This document shows, one piece after another, positions 45,669-54,817 of a DNA stretch of 64,000 nt. This DNA comes from Bombardia bombarda. Lineage: Eukaryota; Ascomycota; Sordariomycetes; Sordariales; Lasiosphaeriaceae. Within the stretch, counting starts at the first letter, position 1. Each line of letters starts with the position of its first letter. The notes beneath the pieces were generated by a model. The model did no database searches. It was not told where the DNA came from and saw only the letters and a list, made by a program, of their open reading frames with translations. Location: contig JAULSR010000002.1 in NCBI GenBank assembly GCA_030512295.1, positions 8,060,001 through 8,124,000 of the forward strand. Direction: 5' to 3'. Both the position numbers and the translations under genes were made by a program.

Positions 45669-47329
45669 TTATGCGGCCACAGCAGCCGCCTCTTCCGTCT
45701 TCTCTTCGATCGAGGCGTTCTTGACGCCCTCTGCTGCCTCGGCAACGGCCTTGTCCTCACCCGCCGCCTTCTTGCCATTGACACCGTTAGGGGTGGCGGC
45801 ACCCGAAGCCGCCTCGCCGGCCTCCTCGGCCTCGAGACGCTCAATCTCCTTCTTGGCCTTCTCAATGTTCTGGAAACGGGTGCGTTAGTCATGACAGTCC
45901 AGCAAAGCTAGGGATGGGGAGATATGCTTACCTTGCGAGTCTGCTCAGGCTGGTCAGCCTTCCAGTGCTCAAGCTTGGCCTTGACCTTCTCGACAACGGC
46001 CGGGACGTCGGCGGCGCTCATGGGGGGCTCGATGCCCATGAAGGAGCAGTCCTCCATGACCGAGGGCGGGCAGCTATAGTTCTTGGCGGCGTCAGGGGCG
46101 GCGGCGGCGGGCGACTTCTTGCCCTTCTTGCCCTTCTTCACGGCGGGCAGGTAGTCCTCGCCGCGGTCCTCCTTGCGTACGATACGCATACCCTTAATAC
46201 CGGCATCGTCGACCTTGCGCTGGGCCTGGGCGCCCAGACCCTTGTCGGCAACCAGGGGGCTCTTCTCGACCGTCTTGTGGGAGGGGTCGAAGAAGTGCAG
46301 CAGGCTGTTGGCGCGGCGAATCTCCTCAATATAAGCAGGGTCGCTAGCCTCGGCGAGCATCTTCTGGGCCCTCTCCATCTTGCGCTCCTTGACGATGCGG
46401 TCCCGCTCAGCCTGCTGGCGCTCGCGGAGCTTGTCGCGCATCTCGCGCTCCCAGGCAATGGCGGCCTTCTTGGCCTGGTAGTACTCGTCCTTGAGCTTCC
46501 GGATGGCCTGGAACTTCTCCTGCTGCTCGGCCTGGAGCTTGGTGCGCTCGTCGCGGAGGCTCGACAGGTTCTTGTACGCCTGGTCCTGCTCGGCCTTGAT
46601 GACGTCGGCCTCGGCCTGCAGCTTGTTGTACTTCTCGCTGAGGGCCTTAGCTTCAGGATCCTCCATGCTGTCCTTGATCGCCTTGATCTTGGCGCGAAGT
46701 TCGTCGATGTGCTTCTGCGACTCGTCAAACTGGGAAAAGTTCTTGCGCTGCTTGCGCAGGTTGGAAATCTCGGCCAGGGCCTTCTTCTCGTCCACGAGCT
46801 TCATCATGCCGCCGTTGACTTGGCTATCGAGGTTCTGGATCTCGCGGTCGATCTCGTCGACGCTCTTGAAGGCGAGCTTGCTGCGGGCCGTCTTCTGCTC
46901 GGCGATGCGGGTCTTGACCTGCTCGTCGAGGCGCTTGATCTGATCCAGCTTGACTTGGCGGGCATTCTTGCCTCCCGACTGCTGCTGGCGGATCTCGGCG
47001 AGCTGGCTCAGCAGCTCCTGGCGGCGCTTCTGGGTGGGCGACTGGGTCTCCTTGTTCTTGGGGCTAGCGAGCTCAATCTTGGCCTTGATGGCATTCTGTT
47101 GTGCGAGTCCGGGCAACAGGTCAGCGGTGGGCTATGAGTTGGGGGAAGGGAGACGAGACAAAAAGACGCAACTTACGTATTTGTCCATGACTTCCTTGTG
47201 CTCCTTCTCAGCCTTTGCGAGCTGCTCATTGAAGAGGTCCGCATCGGGCTTCGTGGGCCTGGTGGTGGGAGCCGGGGCTTGGGCGTCGGCGGCGGGCGCG
47301 GCAGCGACGTCCTTCTTGGAGTCGGCCAT
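45669..47329 (-). CDS. BFR1: Bfr1-like nuclear segregation / polysome-associated coiled-coil protein
   Basis: Exons 47177-47329, 45932-47095 and 45669-45869, with introns 47096-47176 and 45870-45931, giving 505 residues. It starts with an Ala/Pro-rich MADSKKDVAAAPAADAQAPAP. Residues 30-290 are almost continuous charged coiled coil (KRRQELLSQLAEIRQQQSGG, FDESQKHIDELRAKIKAIKD). A compact block typical of fungal Bfr1 proteins follows: NSLLHFFDPSHKTVEKSP, KGMRIVRKEDRGEDYLPAVK, and near the end MEDCSFMGIEPPMSAADVP and VKAKLEHWKADQPEQTRK. The last exon adds a Lys/Glu/Ala tail. Yeast Bfr1 is an RNA-binding protein on ER polysomes, with Scp160, that affects secretion and ploidy. The CDS is on the C-rich strand of a G-quadruplex-like tract lying about 105-140 bp upstream of the ATG. 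Confidence 0.92.
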
Positions 47330-47921
47330 GGTGGTTGGAATGTGGTGAGGGTGCGAGGGTGAGGTGCGAATGGCGAATTCCGAATTGCGAATTGGTTACA
47401 AAACAATGCAATTGGCAGCAATGCAATGGTGGCAGGGTGGCGGGGGGGCGGGGGGCGGGGGGGGGTGGGAAAGCGGGAAGAAAAGAAAGGCCACGATTGA
47501 GTTACACGGGCGCTGAAGAAATGAGCTCTGGAGCTTCAGGACCCTCTCTTTTTAATTCCAGATGGAAAGCTAAACGGGAAGGAGTGGGTGGACAAGCTTC
47601 CCAGTTTCCACTCATTCACATCCAGAGCATGCCGTTTTTTTCGATTCAGCTGTTGATAGCACGTGATCTGTCCACTGCATCCAATTAAACCCCTGCATAT
47701 CTGTAGCGACCAGGCAGGCCTGCCATGCAAGCCAGGTACAGGTACCCTGGTACCCCGTCACGAATGACACCCATTCGAGATTGAACAGTAAATTGTCAAG
47801 AAACATCTGTTCTTCTTCTTTCCCTCCTAAGTAACTTTACATTCATAAAATACATCTCAATACTTGCTGTCTTGCTCCAAACATCGAACAACCCTTGTAG
47901 AAAAGAAAAACCCTATGTAAC
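47330..47921. promoter_or_regulatory. BFR1 upstream region with G-rich tract
   Basis: 592 bp between the BFR1 start and the 3' end of the Trp-rich protein gene, both on the minus strand. Four or more G-runs of 4-9 occur at 47437-47470 on the plus strand, which is the template strand for BFR1. Confidence 0.45.
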
Positions 47922-49301
47922 CTATTTCCCGCCTCGACGAGCTTTGCCTTTTTTACCAGCCCGTAGTGACCTCTTCTTGTTGGCGACAACACCTTGTGGT
48001 TTGGCCGAGGTTGTCTTGTTTTCAACAGCTTTGTTGCCAACAGCCGCTTGCCGTTTCCTACTGGCACTACCACCACCACCACCACCCGAGGACACCGCCA
48101 CCGGTGGATTCTTCTTAGCCGCGATGCGACTGCTTCGCCTCTGTGGTGGTTTGGTATCATTGGCAGCAGCCGCCTGCGAACTGGATTGAGATTGCTGTTG
48201 TTGCTGGATCTCTGCCCTTTGTATTGGTTCAAAAAACTCGTTAGGATACTCGTTAGGCTCCCAATATGCCATTTCTTCCGACAAGTAAAAAAGTTGGTCT
48301 CGAAGCTTCCAACTTCCTCGAGCTTCCCGTTCGTCTACGGACCGGAGACTTTTTGGCGATGGCGGTTCGGATTCGGGGACTGCCTCGACCTCCACCGCCG
48401 GCGCTGCCGCTGCTGCTGCCGCTGCTGCTGCCGCTGCCGCTGCCGCTGCCGCTGCCACAGCGGCTTCAGCCTCCTGGAACTCCTCCGGGCTCAGTGATTC
48501 GGGCAACTCGTGGTAAAGGTAGTCCAACAACGGATGCTCATGCAACCAGGTCCTGCCAGGCAGGACGCCCCATCGATTGTTCCATATTTCCCATTTTACC
48601 CACAGCTCTTTTACACGATCATATGCCGCCGTGCCTAGATCAAGAGGCTCTGGTAAAGTCGGGTTATTCTCTTGGTGCTCTGCAACGAGACGGTCGTATG
48701 CCTTTCTGAGTTGGTAGAGGAATTGAGCGAATGGCCGTGATGCATCGCGCTCGCGCTCCATGCGTTGCCGTTGTTTGTCGGTTCTGGGCTTTTTGGGTGG
48801 TGGGGTTCTAGGCTTTTCGGGTGCTAGACTTGGATCCAAACTAGAACCCCAGCCACGGCCTGGGGTCTCGGCCTCGTTTTCAAGCGCATCTTGGTGTTTC
48901 CATCGCTGGCCGAACGGAGTGAAACCATCAATAACCTCCCAATTACTCCTCCATATTCCTTGTTCTAACCACGCTTCCTTGATAATTTCTTGTGCCAACT
49001 TCCACATCTCATCATCGCCATATTTCTGATTCCTCGACAATCGACTATATTCTGCCCCAAATTGACTCCTATATTGACCAATAGGCATCGACGCGTGATG
49101 TCCAAGTTCTAGCCTGACCCTTTTGTCGGCGACGTGATTTGGTGAAGGCAGGTTGGAGATATGGGATACCGTCGAGCCGGACCTGCACGATGGTGGCGAT
49201 CGATCGAACCGCTCTCTCGCTTTTGCTAACCGATCAGGGTCTGTGAGTTTGGCCATGGCCTTCGCAACGTCGGCACTGGGGTACACGATTCTGCCATCCA
49301 T
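47922..49301 (-). CDS. Trp-rich / Ala-tract nuclear-type protein, unknown function
   Basis: Single exon. I take the ATG at 49301 (MDGRIVYPSADVAKAMAKLTDPDRLAKA), giving 459 residues; an in-frame ATG at 49394 adds 31 hydrophobic/Ser residues with no homologous look. Two stretches resemble each other: EAWLEQGIWRSNWEV...FGQRWKHQDAL and ELWVKWEIWNNRWGVLPGRTWLHEHPL, a W-x5-IW-x3-W...W-x-H module seen twice. Then come a coiled Glu/Ala segment, an 18-20-residue Ala tract from GCT/GCC repeats (48404-48465), a Gln-rich stretch, and a basic C-terminus with RRSSRIAAKKN and KKRSLRAGKKGKARRGG. The basic tail suggests nuclear or nucleic acid binding. I do not recognise the family. Its 5' end lies only about 100 bp from transposon-derived sequence. 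Confidence 0.65.
   Translation of the reverse strand: MDGRIVYPSADVAKAMAKLTDPDRLAKARERFDRSPPSCRSGSTVSHISNLPSPNHVADKRVRLELGHHASMPIGQYRSQFGAEYSRLSRNQKYGDDEMWKLAQEIIKEAWLEQGIWRSNWEVIDGFTPFGQRWKHQDALENEAETPGRGWGSSLDPSLAPEKPRTPPPKKPRTDKQRQRMERERDASRPFAQFLYQLRKAYDRLVAEHQENNPTLPEPLDLGTAAYDRVKELWVKWEIWNNRWGVLPGRTWLHEHPLLDYLYHELPESLSPEEFQEAEAAVAAAAAAAAAAAAAAAAAAPAVEVEAVPESEPPSPKSLRSVDEREARGSWKLRDQLFYLSEEMAYWEPNEYPNEFFEPIQRAEIQQQQQSQSSSQAAAANDTKPPQRRSSRIAAKKNPPVAVSSGGGGGGSASRKRQAAVGNKAVENKTTSAKPQGVVANKKRSLRAGKKGKARRGGK
48404..48465. repeat. GCT/GCC hexanucleotide-like repeat coding poly-Ala
   Basis: Alternating GCTGCC units on the plus strand, read as about 18-20 Ala codons in the minus-strand gene. 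Confidence 0.85.
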
Positions 49302-49401
49302 GGTGAATCCTAATGGCGTGGGAGGGGTGATGTGAAAGGACGACGAGGTGCCGTTTGAACGTATGAATTGAAAGGTCAAGATAAGGCATAGCATGCTTTG
49401 T

Positions 49402-50093
49402 CTTCTGGTATGTGACGGGTGGCTGCAAACGGCGCCGACTGCATATTCGTAATGCGCTGTCGGTGACCGGTTGCTCCACCGCCCACCACGCCTCTTTCAA
49501 CCACTCCTTCATTGTCTCTATATCCATCTCATTATTCCGAAGGTTCCTGATTTCGTCGTTTCTTTCATACAAAAGATCCTTATTTTTTTTCTACACCTGT
49601 TCAATAGGGTTTAGATCTGGTGAATGAGCCGGCCAGTCGATAGCCCAGATGCCGTAGGCTTCAAAGAACCGTTGAGTGGCCCTGGCTACGTGTATCCTGG
49701 CCTTGTCTTGCTGAAAGAACCTCCCCGGCTCGTAATTTGGTATTATCGGGAGTCAGTCGGATTCTCTTTATAACATTCCACTTCCGGCGCAAGTCTTTAC
49801 CTATAGTTTTCTTTATTGTATTTTTAGATACGCGTTGTTAGCTACTGCTGATAAGGTCTCTCCAGATGCCGTTTATTTGCTTGTGTGAGCTTTGTTGGCC
49901 TGTCTGTACGAGGCAAGGATTTGAAGGTATGGTGCTCTTCATAGCGGTTTATAGTGTGGGTCATAGTCTATACGGCTAATGCCAAAATCCGCTGCAATCT
50001 TGGTTATAGAGGTGCCACTGACCCTTTGCAGAAGCTCTCCATTGGGGCCTTTATTGGCCGTTAAAGAGGCAGCTAACTGCTCCATTTTGGTCA
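49402..50093 (-). mobile_element. Tc1/mariner-type DNA transposon relic, copy A (internally deleted)
   Basis: Read on the minus strand, 49915-50086 gives a broken N-terminal helix-turn-helix segment (MEQLAASLTANK, ITKIAADFGISR). 49580-49745 gives the second half of the catalytic core: FFQQDKARIHVA, IDWPAHSPDLNPIE. 49402-49570 gives the C-terminal helix (WLKEAWWAVEQPVTDSAL). The segment that should hold the first catalytic Asp is missing, and a stop and frame shifts are present, so it cannot make a working transposase. Terminal inverted repeats were not found. The spacing from the QD Asp to the PIE Glu fits DD34E. Confidence 0.85.
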
Positions 50094-50157
50094 AGAAATG
50101 AGTTGTTTTGGAGTAGAAATGAAGGAGTTGTCAAAGGTCAAAGATGGTCTGTTAATA

Positions 50158-51260
50158 CTACCATACAGGGGTTTGTACTGCAGCTACTCGGTGCGGCACC
50201 GAATCGATCAAATGATCAATAAAATACTGCTCTACGGCATCCCACGCAGCCTTCAACCGCTGCATCATCCTTCCGATATCTGCTTCGTTGTCTTTCACGG
50301 CCTTAATTTGGTCAATACTATTCATTTCGTACAGTTTATCTTTCATCCTTTTCCACACGTGTTCAATGGGATTGAGGTTAGGGGAATAAGTAAGTCACTC
50401 AATAGTCTAAATGCCGTGGCGTTCAAGGAAGCTTTTGGTGTGTATAGCTATATGTATCCTAGCATTGTCATGTTGAAAAAAAACGGCCGGGCTCGTAGTT
50501 AGGAAGCAAGGACTCCTCTAAAACCTCCGTATAAGACTGTGCAGTATAGCCGTTCCCCCTAGATTAGGGGTCTCTCTCTGATATAGAGCTCTGACCTCCC
50601 TCCTTTCCAAATTATCCCTTGAACCATAATAATTATAATGCCTTTAATATAAACACTAGAGAAAACAAAGGGTAGTTTCCGTTTATCCTTAGCTACTCGA
50701 AAGATCCAAATATTCCCGTTGCTCAGCTCGTTTTGAACAGATGCTTCATCACTATGATAACCAAGCAAAAGCTCCCTTTCTCTTCCTCTCTAATGACGGC
50801 AACAGACTCTCCTTTTCTTCAAATCGTCAATCGTCAGAGCAATCCGTTTAACAGCTCTCCATTTCTGATGGTAAGTCTTGCCTAAAGCTCTCTTTATTAT
50901 GCTTTAACTTACGTTTATTAGACTGCAGCTTCTGAGCTCTGTCCAGCAGATTCTAGGGAATCGTTTAACATGAAGAAGGAGGAGTCGTTTGTTTTCTTCA
51001 GTCAGCTTTTCAGGGCGCCCTTCACGGAGACGAGAGTCAAAGGTTTGGGTCTGCTCAAAGCGTTTAATAGTACGGGCAATAGTTGAACGACATACACCAA
51101 AATCACGGGCCAGTTGAGTCTGTGAGACCCCCGCGATCTTCGCTGCGTAAATGGCTGCTCTGGCTTTAGTCGAAAGCTCTTTATTCTTATTGTTGGCTCT
51201 TTGGGCCGTCAAATCAGCGCCTACTGCATCCATTTTGGTCCAGATTGGTCAAGAAATGAA
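50158..51260 (-). mobile_element. Tc1/mariner-type DNA transposon relic, copy B (near full length, mutated)
   Basis: On the minus strand an intact N-terminal part starts at 51233 (MDAVGADLTAQRANN...) with a Tc1-type helix-turn-helix (SQTQLARDFGVCRSTIARTIKRFE). After frame breaks comes GYHSDEASVQ with the first catalytic Asp and WIFRVAKDKRKLP (50559-50770). Next is a damaged second Asp region, then SPNLNPIE and the C-terminal helix (50158-50370). Spacing between the second Asp and the Glu is 34, i.e. DD34E (Tc1/impala-like). Two expected Trp codons just before the Glu motif are stops (TAG, TGA), consistent with G-to-A change. It is not functional. It follows copy A in the same orientation and is a diverged relative, not a recent duplicate. 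Confidence 0.88.
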
Positions 51261-51772
51261 GAAATTTTGAGCAAGAATGAAGGAATTACAAAGGGTTATA
51301 CAAACGAATTTAACTATTCAGATAACTCTTCTAGAAAAATGACCCTTTTGTTTGCTATGCATGGCGGTTTGTATGGTGGTTTGCCTGTAATTCGCCAGCA
51401 AATGGGGGGAGATTTTTGGACCCTGACTTTACATACCTGGGGACAACGACACTTGATCCTATCTCTTCCTAACTGAGGTACACGCACGCATCTTACCATT
51501 CTCATGTACATATGTACCACCGAATAAATCGGGAAGACGCTCGATACTACTTGATTGTCTTGGGGTGCTTCTTTCACATTTGAATGACGACTGAAGTACT
51601 TCTCAGAGATAGCATACCCAGCGCAGCCATCAGCCATGGACCATCCTCTACCTATATATCATCCGTTTCTTCCTCCTCTCCCGCTGTCGCGTCCCAGCTT
51701 CTGTTGTCTCCTCACATCCACTGCCTTGTCTACTTACTCAACAACTACTCGTCAAGTCACTGCTCTCTCACT
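51261..51772. other. Spacer / kinase gene upstream region
   Basis: Includes the unresolved outer end of transposon copy B and the promoter of the FHA-kinase gene. An in-frame ATG at 51584 could extend the kinase by 63 Ser/Leu-rich residues, but the ATG at 51773 is preferred. Confidence 0.4.
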
Positions 51773-53306
51773 ATGGCCTCGGCTTCTGGTGGTTGCCAGC
51801 CTCTCTTCCTTTTTGTACCCGTCAATGACGACGCAAAGGAGCTCCTGAAGAACCCTCACAACAAAAATTTGTTGCGGAGTTCAGAAGGTGAAGATGGGTT
51901 CGGTATCGGTCATCGCCGCTCCTCATCAGGCGATCCATCCATTCTAGCGACAGTCGGCCGCAACGGTGACATCCAAGTTGAACATGTTCTATTCTCTGGA
52001 ATTCATTGTTCGTTCGTGATTCACGAGAAGAGCAAGTTCGTCTTGTTTTACGACCAATCGAAGAACTCTTCTTGTAAAGTGTATGGAGGCGAACACGAAT
52101 GCCCGTTTGAGAAAGGTCGTACCCCACGCCGAGTGGTGGTAACGCCGGATTGCAACATCTGCATTGGGATGGGAGGTAAGGAATCCGATCTATTGCAGTT
52201 CAGACTGGTCTGGTCCAAAATAACAACGGACGAGATTCCACGGTACGCAGAGGAGCGGAAGAGTTGGGTCTTTCCTATCTCCCTTCCCCCATACCTCGCG
52301 CGAACAGTCGATGAGGTCGATACAGCTGTGCAATTCGCAAGAGAGACGAGGGTTGAAATCGGAGAGCAATCGTTTAGGATGAGATTCAGAAATCTCAACC
52401 GTTTAGGGGGCGGTACGTTTGGGGAGGTGCACAAGGCCCTGGATCTGGACACTGGTGATCTCATGGCTGTCAAGACCTTATACCGCCCACTATCCGACTT
52501 GACAGACAGACAAAGGGAAATGGTTAACCGCGAGATCAAACTCCTATTCAACTTGAAACATGTGCGTACTCCTGCTTTGACTCCACCCCGTCCCGTATTA
52601 TCATGAATGAATTCCGCCTAACCTCGTTCTCGTTGGCGCACCGCAGGAACACAATGTCAAGTATATCGACACTTGGTCGGCAGATGACTCGAAGGCGCAA
52701 ATCTTCATGAACCTGGCCGAGGGGACGCTGGCCTCGCTAGCCGAAACTTTGGATACCGAGGAAAAGTTGCTTTAAACAGCCGACCGGGTGTTTTCACACA
52801 TGCTCCGAGCGCTCATATTCCTGCATGAACAAGGCATCATCCATCGCGATGTGAAGCCCGAGAACGTCCTATATCTCGGCTCGGGTGGTGGGCTGAGATT
52901 CCAACTGGCCGACTTCGGATTAGCAAACTCGCAGAGTGTAGCCAAAACTAGGTCCGGCACTCCTAAGTTCTGGGCCCCGGAAGTATGCCACCAACGCGAG
53001 CAGACGACCAAATTGGACGTCTGGTCGCTCTACGCCACAATGGTCTGGCTCTTGAACATCGACGACTTCCGCAGCATGGAGGGAATTTCTCAGGACATGG
53101 GATGGAGGACCATTGAGAAAATTGCGGCTCTCAAGGGCCATTGGCTTGAAAATTTCCGAGATATGGCGGCTGTGGATCCGAAAGAGCGAGCCACTGCGTC
53201 CGATATACTTGAACGTCACCTGCAGAAGAAGCGCCGCACTCAACCAACCCGCCTGCAGCCGCCGAGGAAGGTGCGCGCAAATGGCCCGAACAAATATAGG
53301 CCTTAA
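51773..53306 (+). pseudogene. FHA-domain Ser/Thr protein kinase (Rad53/Chk2-like architecture) with an in-frame stop
   Basis: Exons 51773-52561 and 52647-53306, with an intron at 52562-52646 (GTGCGT...CCGCAG). The frame is 482 codons, interrupted by one TAA at 52773-52775. The N-terminal FHA domain (about 50-150) shows TVGRNGDIQVEHVLFSGIHCSF. The kinase domain has the Gly loop GGGTFGEVHKALD, the VAIK-type Lys in LMAVKTLYRP, HRDVKPENVLY, the DFG in LADFGLANSQ and the APE in FWAPEVCH, so all catalytic motifs are present on the two sides of the stop. The frame is unchanged across it, meaning one base change rather than decay. Without readthrough the product ends before the catalytic loop. It is probably a recently inactivated member of an accessory fungal FHA-kinase family; a sequencing error or recoding cannot be excluded. 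Confidence 0.78.
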
Positions 53307-53580
53307 CTTTGTCGAAGGCTAAGATAGCTGGCGGATAATTTTTTTTATGTACTGGGCAGGTAGGCGGGTAGTTTCGGCTTATTTTTTCATCATCATGAAG
53401 TATCTCGGTAAAGTGTGTTAGGTTAGGGAGAAGGCGCAAATTCTATCACATTGCTATTACTACCTTAGTTGCCCTTTTTCATAGTAATTGTTATTTATTC
53501 ATTCCCGTCATCATCATCAAAAACGCCAGCCTTCCCCCTCCCCATCCATCATCCCCCCATCAAGACAAAACAACCTCATA
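53307..53580. other. Convergent 3' spacer
   Basis: AT-rich 274 bp between the kinase gene and the peroxiredoxin-like gene. No gene seen. Confidence 0.4.
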
Positions 53581-54298
53581 CTACGGCAGGCCGCCTGCCC
53601 CCCTCCCGGTTCCCCTCGCCCTCCTCAGCGCCGCCAGCGCCTCCTCGAAATCCGGCACGTCGCTCGTCGCGGCGCCCACGTGCGCCCACCTGACGAACCC
53701 GCTCGCGTCGATGGCATAGGCGCCGCCCATCTGCCAGCGGTTGCCGCTCTCGGTCGCGCCGTTCCAGATGCCCTCGTTGCGGCCGAGGCAGTAGGCCGAG
53801 TAGAGCGTCGAGGCGCTGCCGAGCACGGCGTGCCAGGCGGTGCTGAGCCCGAGCCCCCACTGCGCGTACAGGTCGCGCTGCTCGTCGACGACCACGTCCA
53901 CGTCCCAGGCGCCGCCGACCGACATGACCCAGCTGTCGGTGGCGGCCTGGGACGAGTGCGAGACGGCGATGCAGTGCAGGGAGGGGTGGGCGATCGAGAG
54001 GGCGGTGAGGTTGCCCAAGGTTTTTTCGGCGACTTAAAGGGGGGTTGTTGGTACATGGGGGAGAATATCATGTGAAGGGGAAGTAATGAGGTACCAGGTA
54101 CATACATGGACATCCGCAGTGGCGGAGAAAGACAACCAGGACGGGCCTGGGGCTCGGAAAGGGGCCGATCTTTTCCGAGGATGGCCACAGCGACGGCGCC
54201 CGGTCGCCTACCTGCGGCACCGGGGCTACGTCCTTGCCTGGCGGGGACCTGAGCGACTGCAGCTCCTGCATCGTGGCTTTGGCTAGGTCGATGGCCAT
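53581..54298 (-). CDS. AhpC/TSA (Prxl2/AAED1-type) thioredoxin-fold protein
   Basis: Exons 54106-54298 and 53581-54032, with an intron at 54033-54105 (GTATGT...TTTAAG), giving 214 residues. VGDRAPSLWPSSEKIGPF opens a peroxiredoxin-like fold. RPVLVVFLRHCGCPFAEKTLGNL spans the splice and carries a CGCPF motif where the active-site Cys pair of the AhpC/TSA_2 group lies. WDVDVVVDEQRDLYAQWGLG, AWHAVLG and GGAYAIDASGFVRWAHVG are further strands of the fold. A redox role (thiol peroxidase or prostamide-synthase-like) is plausible; activity is not established for this fungal branch. It is probably cytosolic, because no signal is seen. Confidence 0.84.
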
Positions 54299-54817
54299 GG
54301 TTGAGATGTGATTGACTGCTACTAGGTCTGAATTATATGAGAATTGGCAATGTAGGTTGAAATGTTCAGATCGTGTCAGTTATTAGGGACGGGATGTGTC
54401 ACCGAGAATAAGTCTAGTGCTGGTCTTACACCTCCCCAAGAAAACGCTGACCCGTGCCTGCCGTTTACTATGAGAGCAACAACCCCAGCGCACCTACCTA
54501 CCTACCTGCATTACTCAGTCTAGGCAGCAACTGTTCACAATAAGTTAGCAGGTGCATCTTAGAGCAGCCCTTCAATCCAAGATGTGTATCCTCCTCTATC
54601 TCTCGAGGCATCTCAACCACCAATTGAGATAACCAGACTCCCTTCCTCATCCCAGAATACCCTCTTTCTTCCCAAGAGCCTACACAGTATAGTATCACCA
54701 AGTCAGCTTATCCACGAGCAAATACCCACTCACATCGCTACGTTATCGCACTACCCTCGCATACCTATCCTTGTCAACTACCTATCATTCGTCAACCATT
54801 CAAAGTAGATAGACAGA
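54299..54817. promoter_or_regulatory. Divergent spacer
   Basis: 519 bp between the peroxiredoxin-like gene (-) and the repeat protein gene (+). It contains four ACCT units at 54494-54508. No gene seen. Confidence 0.4.

Noticed and set aside
45914..47137. 407-codon open frame antisense to BFR1
   Set aside because: Leu/Gly/Ala-rich mirror of a Lys/Glu-rich coiled-coil gene; no domain, and it crosses the BFR1 introns.
51584..51772. N-terminal extension of the FHA-kinase
   Set aside because: Ser/Leu/Tyr-rich with no homology-like features; the ATG at 51773 begins directly before the conserved part.
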